Below are positions 1 to 8,200 of a stretch of DNA of 64,000 bases, piece after piece. A model generated the notes under the pieces. That model was not told the DNA's origin. It worked only from the letters and a program-made list of their open reading frames with translations, and made no database searches. This stretch comes from Acidovorax sp. Leaf78 (GTDB lineage: Bacteria; Pseudomonadota; Gammaproteobacteria; Burkholderiales; Burkholderiaceae_C). Each line of letters begins with the position of its first letter. The stretch's first letter is position 1. The position numbers were made by a program, and so were the translations under genes. Where the stretch lies: assembly GCF_001422735.1 (NCBI RefSeq), contig NZ_LMLZ01000020.1:330954-394953 (forward strand). Reading direction: 5' to 3'.

Positions 1-526
1 AGCGATCAAGCGGCTGCTGCGCCAGGCGCAACTCCAACTCCGCATCGGGCAGCCCGGCCAGCAGCACCCGGCCCATCGACGTCCACGGCGCCGGTAGGCG
101 CGAGCCCACGCCCAGGTTGGTGCGCATGATCTTGTGGGTGGGCACGCGCAGCACGTAGACGATGTCCAGCCCGTCGAGCACGGCGGCCGATGACGACTCG
201 CGTACGTCTTCCACCAGGTCTTCCATCACCGGTTCGGCCAGGTTCCAGATGGGCAGCGACGACAGGTAGGCAAAGCCCAGGTCCAGGATGCGCGGGCTCA
301 GGCGAAAGAGCTTGCCGTCCGTCTCTACGTAACCCAGCGTCTGCAGCGTGAGCAGGATGCGGCGCGCGCCCGCGCGGGTCAAGCCGGTCTGCGCAGCCAC
401 TTCGCTCAATGTCTGCTGCGGCCGGGCGGCGCTGAACGAGCGGATCACCTCCAGCCCGCGGGCGAACGACTGCACATAGCTGTCGCTGGGCTTGGGGTCT
501 TTGGCGGGGAGCGTTTCGGCATTCAT
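1..526 (-). CDS. IclR-family transcriptional regulator, PcaR/PcaU-like (3' end outside window)
   Basis: The frame opens at ATG 526 and runs off the left edge with no stop, so only about 175 N-terminal residues are visible (the family is usually about 250-280). Residues roughly 15-80 form the IclR winged helix-turn-helix (core TLSEVAAQTGLTRAGARRIL), followed by the start of the effector-binding domain. The opening block SYVQSFARGLEVIRSF is typical of the PcaR/PcaU/PobR branch, which controls protocatechuate and beta-ketoadipate genes. It is divergent from pcaI with about 90 bp between the starts, and that gap holds repeated GCGAACA motifs. I infer that it is the local activator of the pca genes responding to a pathway intermediate. 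The exact ligand cannot be read from sequence. Confidence 0.85.
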   Translation of the reverse strand, partial: MNAETLPAKDPKPSDSYVQSFARGLEVIRSFSAARPQQTLSEVAAQTGLTRAGARRILLTLQTLGYVETDGKLFRLSPRILDLGFAYLSSLPIWNLAEPVMEDLVEDVRESSSAAVLDGLDIVYVLRVPTHKIMRTNLGVGSRLPAPWTSMGRVLLAGLPDAELELRLAQQPLDR

Positions 527-551
527 ACTGAGGCCCTCTATAATTCTTTAT

Positions 552-578
552 GCGAACATTTGTTCTATAAGCGAACAA
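552..578. promoter_or_regulatory. Putative IclR/PcaR operator between the regulator and pcaI
   Basis: Two direct copies of GCGAACA start at 552 and 571 (19 bp apart, about two helical turns). The first overlaps the palindrome GAACATTTGTTC (554-565). PcaU/PcaR-type operators are known to combine a palindrome with a further direct repeat, and this arrangement fits that. Assignment to the adjacent IclR protein is inference. Confidence 0.55.
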
Positions 579-616
579 ATTCTATCCCGAGACAAGCACA
601 TCACGAAAGCGGTTCG

Positions 617-1315
617 ATGATCAACAAACTGGCGGAGTCGGTGGCCCAGGCCCTTGCAGGGGTGAAGGATGGTGCCACGGTGTTGATAGGCGGGTTCGGT
701 ACCGCGGGCATTCCCGGCGAGCTGATCGACGGCCTGATTGCCCAAGGCGCGCGCGACCTCACGGTGGTCAACAACAACGCCGGCAATGCCGACCAGGGCC
801 TGGCCGCGCTGCTCAAGGCCGGCCAGGTGCGCAAGATCATCTGCAGCTTTCCGCGCCAGGTCGACAGCTACGTGTTCGACGACCTGTACCGCAACGGCAA
901 GCTCGAACTCGAACTCGTGCCCCAGGGCAACCTGGCCGAGCGCCTGCGCGCTGCGGGTGCGGGCATCGGCGCCTTCTTCTGCCCCACGGCCCACGGCACC
1001 GAGCTGGCCGCCGGCAAGGAGACGCGCGAGATCAACGGCAAGCACTACGTGCTGGAATACCCCATCCACGGCGACGTGGCACTGATCAAGGCCGAGCAGG
1101 GCGACCGCTGGGGCAACCTGACCTACCGCATGTCGGCCCGCAACTTCGGCCCGGTGATGGCCACGGCCGCCAAGACCACGATCGCCACCGTGCACGAGGT
1201 GGTGGAACTGGGCGCGCTGGATCCGGAAGCCATCGTCACGCCCGGCATCTACGTGACCCATGTCGTGAAGATCGACCGCACCGCCACGCAGGCCGGTGGG
1301 TTCAAAAAGCCGTGA
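617..1315 (+). CDS. pcaI: 3-oxoadipate CoA-transferase subunit A
   Basis: Subunit A of succinyl-CoA:3-oxoadipate CoA-transferase (family I CoA-transferase), which activates 3-oxoadipate to 3-oxoadipyl-CoA in the cytosol. The 232-residue protein from ATG 617 begins MINKLAESV and carries the glycine-rich family motif GGFGTAGIPGELI near its N-terminus. The frame is open further upstream, to a TTG at 560, but the ATG gives the usual subunit length and N-terminus, so I chose it. The ribosome site is weak (GAAAG). It is the first gene of pcaI-pcaJ-pcaF and sits just downstream of the GCGAACA repeats. Confidence 0.93.
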   Translation: MINKLAESVAQALAGVKDGATVLIGGFGTAGIPGELIDGLIAQGARDLTVVNNNAGNADQGLAALLKAGQVRKIICSFPRQVDSYVFDDLYRNGKLELELVPQGNLAERLRAAGAGIGAFFCPTAHGTELAAGKETREINGKHYVLEYPIHGDVALIKAEQGDRWGNLTYRMSARNFGPVMATAAKTTIATVHEVVELGALDPEAIVTPGIYVTHVVKIDRTATQAGGFKKP

Positions 1316-1355
1316 AATCCGCATGAAATTGGCCTCTACCGCACAAGGAATCAGC

Positions 1356-2006
1356 GTGAGCAGCTATCAAAAGCGTAGTAAAGAAGAACTGGCGAAGCGC
1401 GTGGCGCAGGACATCCACGACGGCGCCTACGTCAACCTGGGCATCGGCCAGCCCACCCTGGTGGCCAACCACATTCCCGCGGGCCGCGAGGTCATCCTGC
1501 AAAGCGAGAACGGCATCCTGGGCATGGGCCCGGCGCCGGCTGCGGGGCTGGAGGACTACGACCTCATCAACGCCGGCAAGCAGCCGGTGACGCTGCTGCC
1601 CGGCGGCGCGTATTTTCACCACGCCGACAGCTTCGCGATGATGCGCGGCGGGCACCTCGACATCTGCGTGCTGGGCGCCTTCCAGGTCAGTGCCACGGGC
1701 GACCTGGCCAACTGGAGCACGGGCGAGCCCGGCGCCATCCCGGCCGTGGGCGGCGCCATGGACCTGGCCATCGGCGCCAAGCAGACCTGGGTGATGATGG
1801 ACCTGTTGACCAAGCAGGGCGCCAGCAAGATCGTGACGCAATGCACCTACCCGCTCACCGGTGTCGCCTGCGTGAAGCGCATCTACACCGATCTGTGCAC
1901 ACTGGCCTGCACGCCCACCGGGCTGCAGCTCATCGACACCGTGCCCGGCCTGCAGTTGCCTGAGCTAGAGCAACTGGTGGGCCTGCCCATCCGCCCCGCC
2001 GCCTGA
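1356..2006 (+). CDS. pcaJ: 3-oxoadipate CoA-transferase subunit B
   Basis: Partner of PcaI. It carries the catalytic glutamate motif SENGILGMGP, whose Glu forms the acyl-CoA thioester intermediate in this family. I start it at GTG 1356 because AAGGA lies 6 nt upstream and the product (216 residues, beginning SSYQKRSKEELAKRVAQDI after the initiator) matches family length. An upstream ATG at 1323 would add 11 residues with no better ribosome site. It follows pcaI by 40 nt, so the two are probably co-transcribed. Confidence 0.92.
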   Translation: MSSYQKRSKEELAKRVAQDIHDGAYVNLGIGQPTLVANHIPAGREVILQSENGILGMGPAPAAGLEDYDLINAGKQPVTLLPGGAYFHHADSFAMMRGGHLDICVLGAFQVSATGDLANWSTGEPGAIPAVGGAMDLAIGAKQTWVMMDLLTKQGASKIVTQCTYPLTGVACVKRIYTDLCTLACTPTGLQLIDTVPGLQLPELEQLVGLPIRPAA

Positions 2007-2038
2007 ATCCAACCCCCAAGAAACGAGGAGACAACACC

Positions 2039-3250
2039 ATGAGCCCACAACGCCAAGCCTTCATCTGCGACGCCATCCGCACCCCCTTCGGCCGCTACGG
2101 CGGCGCGCTCTCCGGCGTGCGCACCGACGACCTGGGCGCCATCCCCATCAAGGCGCTGATGGACCGCAACCCCGGCGTGGACTGGGCGGCCGTGACTGAC
2201 GTGCTCTACGGCTGCGCCAACCAGGCCGGTGAAGACAACCGCAACGTGGCCCACATGAGCAGCCTGCTGGCGGGCCTGCCCATCGACGTGCCCGGCGCCA
2301 CCATCAACCGCCTGTGCGGCTCGGGGCTCGACGCCGTGGGCACCGCAGCGCGCGCCATCAAGTCGGGCGAGGCCGGCCTGATGATCGCGGGCGGCGTGGA
2401 GAGCATGAGCCGCGCGCCCTTCGTGATGCCCAAAGCCGAGAGCGCTTTCAGCCGCAACAACGCGGTGTACGACACGACCATCGGCTGGCGCTTCATCAAC
2501 AAGCTGATGAAGGAAAAGTACGGCGTCGACTCCATGCCCGAAACCGCCGAGAACGTGGCCACCGACTTCGGCATCGAGCGCGAGGCGCAGGACCGCATGG
2601 CCCTGGCCAGCCAGCTTAACGCCGTGGCGGCGATCAAGGCCGGCCACCTGGCGCGCGAGATCGTGCCGGTGCACATCCCGCAAAAGAAGGGCGACGCCAT
2701 CATCGTGAGCCAGGACGAGCACCCGCGCGAGACCAGCCTGGAAGCGCTGGCCAAGCTCAAGGGCGTGGTGCGGCCCGACGGCACGGTGACGGCGGGCAAC
2801 GCCAGCGGCGTGAACGACGGCGCCTGTGCACTGCTGCTGGCCGACGAAGCCAATGCCGCCAAATATGGCCTCAAGCCCCGCGCCCGCGTGGTGGGCATGG
2901 CGGTGGCCGGCGTGGCGCCGCGCATCATGGGCTTCGGCCCCACGCCCGCCACGCAAAAGGTGCTGGCGCAGACGGGCCTGACCATCGACCACCTGGACGT
3001 GATCGAGCTCAACGAAGCCTTTGCCGCGCAGGGCCTGGCGGTGCTGCGCGCGCTGGGCATCAAGGACGACGATGCACGTGTGAACGCCTGGGGAGGCGCC
3101 ATTGCGCTGGGCCACCCGCTGGGTGCCAGCGGTGCGCGCCTGGTGACCACCGCCGTCAACCGCCTGCACGAACACGCTGGCCAGTACGCGCTGTGCACCA
3201 TGTGCATCGGCGTGGGGCAGGGCATTGCCATCATCCTGGAGCGCGTGTGA
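2039..3250 (+). CDS. pcaF: 3-oxoadipyl-CoA / beta-ketoadipyl-CoA thiolase
   Basis: Thiolase of 403 residues that cleaves 3-oxoadipyl-CoA to succinyl-CoA and acetyl-CoA, the last step of the beta-ketoadipate pathway. The acyl-accepting cysteine is Cys93 in INRLCGSGLDA. The C-terminal catalytic His is in GGAIALGHPLGASGAR (about residue 359) and the second Cys is in CIGVGQG (about 389). The ATG at 2039 has a good GAGGAG site. It lies 32 nt after pcaJ, and its stop overlaps the start of the next gene. Thiolases are broad, but the CoA-transferase partners make the pca role likely. Confidence 0.93.
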   Translation: MSPQRQAFICDAIRTPFGRYGGALSGVRTDDLGAIPIKALMDRNPGVDWAAVTDVLYGCANQAGEDNRNVAHMSSLLAGLPIDVPGATINRLCGSGLDAVGTAARAIKSGEAGLMIAGGVESMSRAPFVMPKAESAFSRNNAVYDTTIGWRFINKLMKEKYGVDSMPETAENVATDFGIEREAQDRMALASQLNAVAAIKAGHLAREIVPVHIPQKKGDAIIVSQDEHPRETSLEALAKLKGVVRPDGTVTAGNASGVNDGACALLLADEANAAKYGLKPRARVVGMAVAGVAPRIMGFGPTPATQKVLAQTGLTIDHLDVIELNEAFAAQGLAVLRALGIKDDDARVNAWGGAIALGHPLGASGARLVTTAVNRLHEHAGQYALCTMCIGVGQGIAIILERV

Positions 3251-3987
3251 CCGCCATCGATAAAAGCACTCCCGTCACGGTCGTCACCGGCGCCAGCAAC
3301 GGCATCGGCCGCGCCATCGCCGAGGCCGTGCTGGCCCAGGGCCGCGCCGTGGTCAACCTGGACTACGTGCTGCCCAGCTGGAGCCACCCGCTGCTCACGT
3401 CCTACCAGGGCGACCTGACCGACGAGGCATCGACCCGTGAACGCGCGGCCGAGATCGCCGCCAAACACAATGTCACGGCACTGGTGAACAACGCCGGCGC
3501 CACGCGCCCCGGCACCATCGACACCGCCACCACGGCGCACCTGGACGACGTGGTGGGCCTGCACCTGCGCGCGCCCATGCTGCTGGTGCAAGCCTTTTTG
3601 CCCAGCCTGCGCGCGAGCGGCCAGGGCCGCATCGTGAACATGTCGTCGCGCGCCGCGCTGGGCAAAGGCGACCGCATCGTGTATTCGGCCACCAAGGCCG
3701 GAATGATCGGCATGACGCGCACGCTGGCCATGGAGCTGGGGCGTGACGGCATCACCGTCAACGCCATCGGCCCCGGGCCCATCGCCACCGAGCTTTTCCG
3801 CCAGAGCAACCCCGACGGCGCGCCGCAGACGCAGCGCATCCTGAACAGCATTGCCGTGGGCCGCATGGGCACGCCCGACGACGTGGCCCGCGCGGCGCTG
3901 TTCTTCCTCTCGCCCGACAACGGTTTCGTGACCGGGCAGGTGCTGTACGTGTGCGGTGGTACCACGCTCGGCGTGGCACCTGTCTAG
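3247..3987 (+). CDS. Classical short-chain dehydrogenase/reductase coupled to pcaF
   Basis: SDR of 246 residues. It has the cofactor motif TGASNGIGRA, the NNAGA motif, the catalytic Ser in VNMSSRAALG, and the YSATK catalytic Tyr/Lys pair. GTG 3247 overlaps the pcaF stop by 4 nt (GTGA), which implies translational coupling. The longer open frame from 3193 would lie inside pcaF and reads as non-homologous sequence. Substrate unknown: it may reduce or oxidise an intermediate feeding the beta-ketoadipate pathway, but it is not a standard pca enzyme. The last residues (CGGTTLG) are typical of SDR ends near the cofactor pocket. Confidence 0.85.
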   Translation: MTAIDKSTPVTVVTGASNGIGRAIAEAVLAQGRAVVNLDYVLPSWSHPLLTSYQGDLTDEASTRERAAEIAAKHNVTALVNNAGATRPGTIDTATTAHLDDVVGLHLRAPMLLVQAFLPSLRASGQGRIVNMSSRAALGKGDRIVYSATKAGMIGMTRTLAMELGRDGITVNAIGPGPIATELFRQSNPDGAPQTQRILNSIAVGRMGTPDDVARAALFFLSPDNGFVTGQVLYVCGGTTLGVAPV

Positions 3988-4133
3988 CCACCTGAACGCA
4001 TTTGCACTGCAGCCCTGAAAGGGGCGCACCCCCTGTTCTCGCCCGGAGGCCTTGGCGCCCGGTTGAGGCCACGGCGCGGCGGATTCCGCGCTCGTGACAC
4101 CCATTTCATCCACCTTCCTGAAGGAGACAAACC

Positions 4134-5147
4134 ATGACCCGTTCCATCCACACCACCCGCCGCTTCGCACTGTCGGCCGCTGCTTGCGCGGGCATTGCCG
4201 CCATCGCCGGTGCTGGCCTGCTGGGCAGCAGCGCAGCAATGGCCCAGGCCTACCCCACCAAGCCCGTCACCATCGTCGTGCCCTTTGCCGCGGGCGGCAC
4301 CACAGACATCCTGGCCCGCATCATCGGCCAGGCGCTGACCACCGAACTCGGCCAATCGGTCATCGTGGACAACCGTGCCGGCGCGGGCGGCAACATCGGT
4401 GGCGCGCTGGCGGCCAAGTCGCCGGCCGATGGCTACACGCTCTTCATGGGCACGGTGGGCACGCACGCCATCAACGCCAGCCTGTACAAGAAGATGCCGT
4501 TCGACCCCATCAAGGACTTCGCGCCGCTCACGCGCGTGGCCAATGTGCCCAACCTGCTGGTGGCCAACCCCGCACAGCCCTACAAGAGCGTGAAGGAGCT
4601 GATCGCCTACGCCAAGGCCAACCCCGGCAAGGTGAACTTCGGCTCGTCGGGCAACGGCAGCTCCATCCACCTGTCGGGCGAGCTGTTCAAGAGCCTGGCC
4701 AAGGTGGACATGGTGCATGTGCCCTACAAGGGCAGCGCACCGGCCGTCACCGACCTGCTGGGCAACCAGATCGGCATCATGTTCGACAACATGCCGTCTG
4801 CCATCCAGCATGTGCGCAGCGGCAAGCTGGTGCCCATTGCCGTGACCACCGCCAAGCGCTCGCCCGAGCTGCCCAACGTGCCCACCATCGCCGAAGCCGG
4901 CGTGCCGGGGTATGAGGCCACGTCCTGGTTCGGCATGTTCGCGCCCACTGGCACGCCCGCACCGGTGCTGGCCAAGCTGAACACCGCGCTGGTCAAGGTG
5001 CTGAACCAGGCCGAGGTGAAGAAGAAGATCAACGAACAAGGCGCCGAGACGTACAGCGAGACGCCCGAGCAGTTCGCCGCCTTCATCCAGGCCGAGTCCG
5101 TGAAGTGGGGCAAGGTCGTCAAGGAGTCGGGCGCGAGCTTGGACTGA
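4134..5147 (+). CDS. Bug-family (TctC-like) tripartite tricarboxylate transporter receptor
   Basis: Periplasmic solute-binding protein of 337 residues. A Tat/Sec-like leader (TRR near the start, hydrophobic core, cleavage around SSAAMAQA) precedes the Bug core YPTKPVTIVVPFAAGGTTDI and the ligand loop VDNRAGAGGNIG. The ATG at 4134 follows AAGGAGA. It lies 146 nt after the SDR and in the same direction, so it may be the tail of the pca operon or a separate unit. Bug proteins bind carboxylates, so an aromatic acid or dicarboxylate ligand would suit the context. No TctA/TctB membrane genes are nearby, which is normal for the expanded Bug family in Burkholderiales. Confidence 0.88.
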   Translation: MTRSIHTTRRFALSAAACAGIAAIAGAGLLGSSAAMAQAYPTKPVTIVVPFAAGGTTDILARIIGQALTTELGQSVIVDNRAGAGGNIGGALAAKSPADGYTLFMGTVGTHAINASLYKKMPFDPIKDFAPLTRVANVPNLLVANPAQPYKSVKELIAYAKANPGKVNFGSSGNGSSIHLSGELFKSLAKVDMVHVPYKGSAPAVTDLLGNQIGIMFDNMPSAIQHVRSGKLVPIAVTTAKRSPELPNVPTIAEAGVPGYEATSWFGMFAPTGTPAPVLAKLNTALVKVLNQAEVKKKINEQGAETYSETPEQFAAFIQAESVKWGKVVKESGASLD

Positions 5148-5174
5148 TCTGCGCCTTCGGTCATTGCAGCTACT

Positions 5175-5226
5175 AAAATGATAGCTGCTGACGCTTGATA
5201 GACAAGCGGCAGCAGCTATTTTCATT
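5175..5226. repeat. Dispersed ATAGCTGCT repeat, copy 1, with nested inverted arms
   Basis: The best-structured copy in the window. ATAGCTGCT (5181-5189) and AGCAGCTAT (5211-5219) are perfect outer arms. CGCTTG (5192-5197) and CAAGCG (5203-5208) are inner arms around a 5-nt loop. A T-run follows. It lies between two convergent genes and could act as a bidirectional terminator. Confidence 0.8.
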
Positions 5227-5261
5227 TCATTCCCAGCTGGGTGGGGTACAGGTGGCCGTGA

Positions 5262-5864
5262 TCACTGCACGCGGTACACGCGCCCCGTCTGCGCGCCTTC
5301 CACGCTGCGCTGGTAGCCGCGTGCGGCCCGCTCGGCGGGCACGGTGTCGAAGCCTGGGAAGAACGGCCCGTACACGCCCACCGATTCGGTGAGGATGGTG
5401 GGGCTCACGGCGTTGATGCGCAGGCCGCGCGGCAGCTCGATGGCGGCGGCGGCCACGAAGCCCTCGATGGCGGCGTTCACCGCCGTGGCGCTGGCGCCGT
5501 TGCGGATGGGCTCGATCGACAGGATGCCCGCGGTCAGCGTGATGGAGCCGCCATCGGTCAGGTACTTCTGGCCGATCAAAGCCAATTGCACCTGGCCCAG
5601 GAGCTTGTCTTGCAGCCCCAGGTTGAACTGCTCGGGCGTCATGTCGGCCAGCGGGCCGAAGTGCAGGTTGCCGGCGGTGCTGACGACGGCATCGACCGTG
5701 CCCACCGCCTCGAACAGTTGTGCGACCGCGCCCGGCTGTGCAAAGTCTGCGCGGTGCGTGCCGCTGCTGCGGCCCACGGTGATCACCTCGTGCCGTGCGC
5801 CCAGGTTGGCCAGCACGGCCTGGCCGATGGTGCCGCTCGCGCCGATGAGAAGAATCTTGGACAT
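5262..5864 (-). CDS. Atypical SDR-fold protein lacking the usual catalytic Tyr-xxx-Lys
   Basis: Short NAD(P)-binding Rossmann protein of 200 residues with a glycine motif GASGTIGQ and STAGN in place of NNAG. Where classical SDRs have YxxxK, this sequence reads AVNAAIEGF, so the catalytic Tyr and Lys are absent. This fits the Lin1944-like SDR subgroup, known for keeping the fold but losing the active-site residues. It is divergent from a LysR gene with 128 bp between starts, so it is probably that regulator's target. Function unknown: it could be a sensor, a binding protein or an enzyme with different chemistry. Confidence 0.82.
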   Translation of the reverse strand: MSKILLIGASGTIGQAVLANLGARHEVITVGRSSGTHRADFAQPGAVAQLFEAVGTVDAVVSTAGNLHFGPLADMTPEQFNLGLQDKLLGQVQLALIGQKYLTDGGSITLTAGILSIEPIRNGASATAVNAAIEGFVAAAAIELPRGLRINAVSPTILTESVGVYGPFFPGFDTVPAERAARGYQRSVEGAQTGRVYRVQ

Positions 5865-5992
5865 GGTGTTTTCCTTGAAAGTTGAAAAAGAACGGGGGGA
5901 GGAACAGACAGGCTCTGATTCTTTTGTGAATCAAACAATGCATAAAGTACATTGAAGTTCTTCTTGCACTAACCATTGATTAGGAATCTGCC

Positions 5993-6880
5993 ATGGACAA
6001 ACTGCGCAACATGGAAGTCATGGTGGCCGTGGTCGAAGCCGGCAGCTTTGCCGCCGCCGCGCGCCAGCTGCAGATATCGGCGGTGATGGTGGGCAAACAC
6101 ATCCAGCAGCTCGAAGCCCACCTGTGCGCGCGCCTGTTCCAGCGCAGCACGCGCCAGAACAGCCTGACCGAGGTGGGCGCCGCGTTCTATGAAGACTGCA
6201 AGCGCGTGCTGGAACAGGTGCGCTGGGCCGAGTCCGCCGTGGAGCGCAGCCGCGCCGTGCCCCAGGGCCTGCTGCGCGTGAGCGCCCCCTTCACCCTGGG
6301 CACCCACGTCATTGCACCGCTGGTGGCTGACTTTCTGCGGGTGCACGACCAGGTGCGCGTGGACCTGCAGCTCACCGACAGCGTGGTGGACCTGGCGGGC
6401 GAGGGCTTTGACGTGGCGGTGCGCATCGGCCGGGTGGTGGATGAAGGCTTGGTGGCCCGCCCGCTGCGCCCCTACCGCATGGTGATCGCTGCCGCACCCG
6501 CCTACCTGCAGCGCCACGGCACGCCCGAGCGCGCCGCCGACCTGGACAGCCACCAGTGCCTGAGCCATTCGGCATGGCAGCGCCGCGTGGAGTGGACGCT
6601 GCGTGATGGCGATGCGGATTTCTTCTGGCCCGAGAACGCCCGCCTGACCTGCAACCAGGGCGAAGGCCTGCGCCAAGCCGCGTTGCGCGGCCTGGGCCTG
6701 ATCATGCAGCCCGAGGTGCTATTGGCCGACGACCTGGCCAGCGGCGCGCTGGTGCCGGTGATGCAGCACTGCCTGCCCGCGGCGCGCGCCGTGCAACTGG
6801 TCTATGCGCCGGACCGGCGTCAGCTGCCCAAGCTGGCGCGGTTTGTGGAGCATGTGGTGGCAGTGATGGGCGTGGCTTGA
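5993..6880 (+). CDS. LysR-family transcriptional regulator
   Basis: LysR regulator of 295 residues. The N-terminal HTH (residues about 1-60, with VEAGSFAAAARQLQIS and the recognition region VMVGKHIQQLE) is followed by a periplasmic-binding-protein-like effector domain (GLLRVSAPFTLGTHVIAPL onward). It belongs to the large CrgA-like group common in Burkholderiales. It is divergent from the atypical SDR at 5262-5864, the classical LysR arrangement, so it probably controls that gene and itself from the shared 128-bp gap. Effector unknown. Confidence 0.9.
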   Translation: MDKLRNMEVMVAVVEAGSFAAAARQLQISAVMVGKHIQQLEAHLCARLFQRSTRQNSLTEVGAAFYEDCKRVLEQVRWAESAVERSRAVPQGLLRVSAPFTLGTHVIAPLVADFLRVHDQVRVDLQLTDSVVDLAGEGFDVAVRIGRVVDEGLVARPLRPYRMVIAAAPAYLQRHGTPERAADLDSHQCLSHSAWQRRVEWTLRDGDADFFWPENARLTCNQGEGLRQAALRGLGLIMQPEVLLADDLASGALVPVMQHCLPAARAVQLVYAPDRRQLPKLARFVEHVVAVMGVA

Positions 6881-6922
6881 TGCGTGGAAAAGCAAAGCAG
6901 CGCAGCGCTCTGCGACAGCAGA

Positions 6923-8200
6923 TCAGTAGAAGGCTTCGCGCTGCTGCCTGAGCGCATCGCGGTCGATGCTGGCGGCGAGCTGCTCCATGTCTGCGGGGCA
7001 GACGCCATGCTGCACAAAATGCCGGGGCCACTGCGCGACCACCTGGGCGACGTCCTGGATCAATGCGATGGCCCGGGCCCGTGTGATGCCGAACTCGTTC
7101 AAGTCGGTCAGCGCGTTGTCCAGCGTGGACTGCGCCCCGTGCCGGCCCACCACCATCGCCTGGTAGCCCATGTTCTGCAGTGTGGGCACCACGTCGAACG
7201 CCGGGGCCAGGTCGTAGTAGCCGTCAAAGCCCAGGCGCAGGCAGTGGTTGCGTTCGTGGTCGTCCGTGTTGTCCATCAGGATGTTGAACACCATGCGCCT
7301 GAACAGCTCTTCGCGCAGGGCCTTGTGGCGGTCCGGGTGGGCCTGGCGCAGCAGTACTGTGGCCAGCGCGCCATAGCTTTCGGTCAGGCCTGCCGCTGCC
7401 AGCGCGGTCTTGGCAGAAATGCAATGCACGCGCAGGTTCAGTGCCTCGGTCTGCAGACGGTCAAACCGCTGGATCGTCAGCGCATGGCGTTTGGATGGGC
7501 GCGCGTGGCGCGATGCAATGGGCAGCACACCCGTGGTGGCGACATGGATGCCCGCCTGCGCTGCCAGCGTCATCGTGGCGTGTTCGATGAGGGGCGTGTC
7601 CACGGTGTCGTCGAGTTCGCTGAACTTGATCACGCAGGGGCCGTTGTCGGTTTGCAGCAGCGCCTTGGGCCGGGCCCCGCCCAGCGTCACGCCGGGCTGC
7701 ACCAGGCGCTGGATTTCCGGGGTGACCGGGGCTTGGGACTGCACGTCTTCCACCGCCCGCACCATGGCGTCCAGGTCGCGCAGCTGCGGGTACGGCCCGA
7801 TGCGGCGGGGAACGTAGTGGTCGGCCGATGTCGAGATGCCCAAAGCGCCGAAGCGGTCGTCCCCCGCGAACAGCAGCATCTCCAGGATCGACAGGCGTGC
7901 AGGGCGGTCGATGTGGCGGATGATGCGCTCGCCCCAGCGGTCGGGGCGGGCATCGTCGATGGCGCCGGGCGCACTGTCCTTGTGGCCAGCGCTGAACATC
8001 TGGCCGGCCAGCAGGGGCAGGTCTTCGCTCAGCGCAAACTGCCACCAGTCGGCGGCGTAGTGGAAGGTGGCGCAGTTGGGCACCAGTTGCGACAGGCTGA
8101 CAGCGCCCGCCAGAACAGGGTTAGCAGGGTTGACCACCGCCCACACGTACAGCGTGTCCTGCGGCTGGTAGGAGCGCGGGGTGACGTCGGCCATGCTCAC
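6923..8200 (-). CDS. hipA: HipA-like serine/threonine kinase toxin
   Basis: HipA-fold kinase of 425 residues. The nucleotide-binding loop region is TLGGARPKALL (about 172-182). The catalytic and metal motifs are NTDDHERN (311-318, Asp313/314 and Asn318) and YDLAPAFD (329-336). These match the HipA DDHxRN and DLAPxYD signatures, so the kinase looks intact. HipA of E. coli phosphorylates glutamyl-tRNA synthetase; the target here cannot be inferred. The start ATG (8200) overlaps the upstream HTH gene by 4 nt (ATGA), as in hipBA operons. The N-terminal 100 residues are divergent from the usual HipA_N domain. Confidence 0.85.
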   Translation of the reverse strand: MSMADVTPRSYQPQDTLYVWAVVNPANPVLAGAVSLSQLVPNCATFHYAADWWQFALSEDLPLLAGQMFSAGHKDSAPGAIDDARPDRWGERIIRHIDRPARLSILEMLLFAGDDRFGALGISTSADHYVPRRIGPYPQLRDLDAMVRAVEDVQSQAPVTPEIQRLVQPGVTLGGARPKALLQTDNGPCVIKFSELDDTVDTPLIEHATMTLAAQAGIHVATTGVLPIASRHARPSKRHALTIQRFDRLQTEALNLRVHCISAKTALAAAGLTESYGALATVLLRQAHPDRHKALREELFRRMVFNILMDNTDDHERNHCLRLGFDGYYDLAPAFDVVPTLQNMGYQAMVVGRHGAQSTLDNALTDLNEFGITRARAIALIQDVAQVVAQWPRHFVQHGVCPADMEQLAASIDRDALRQQREAFY

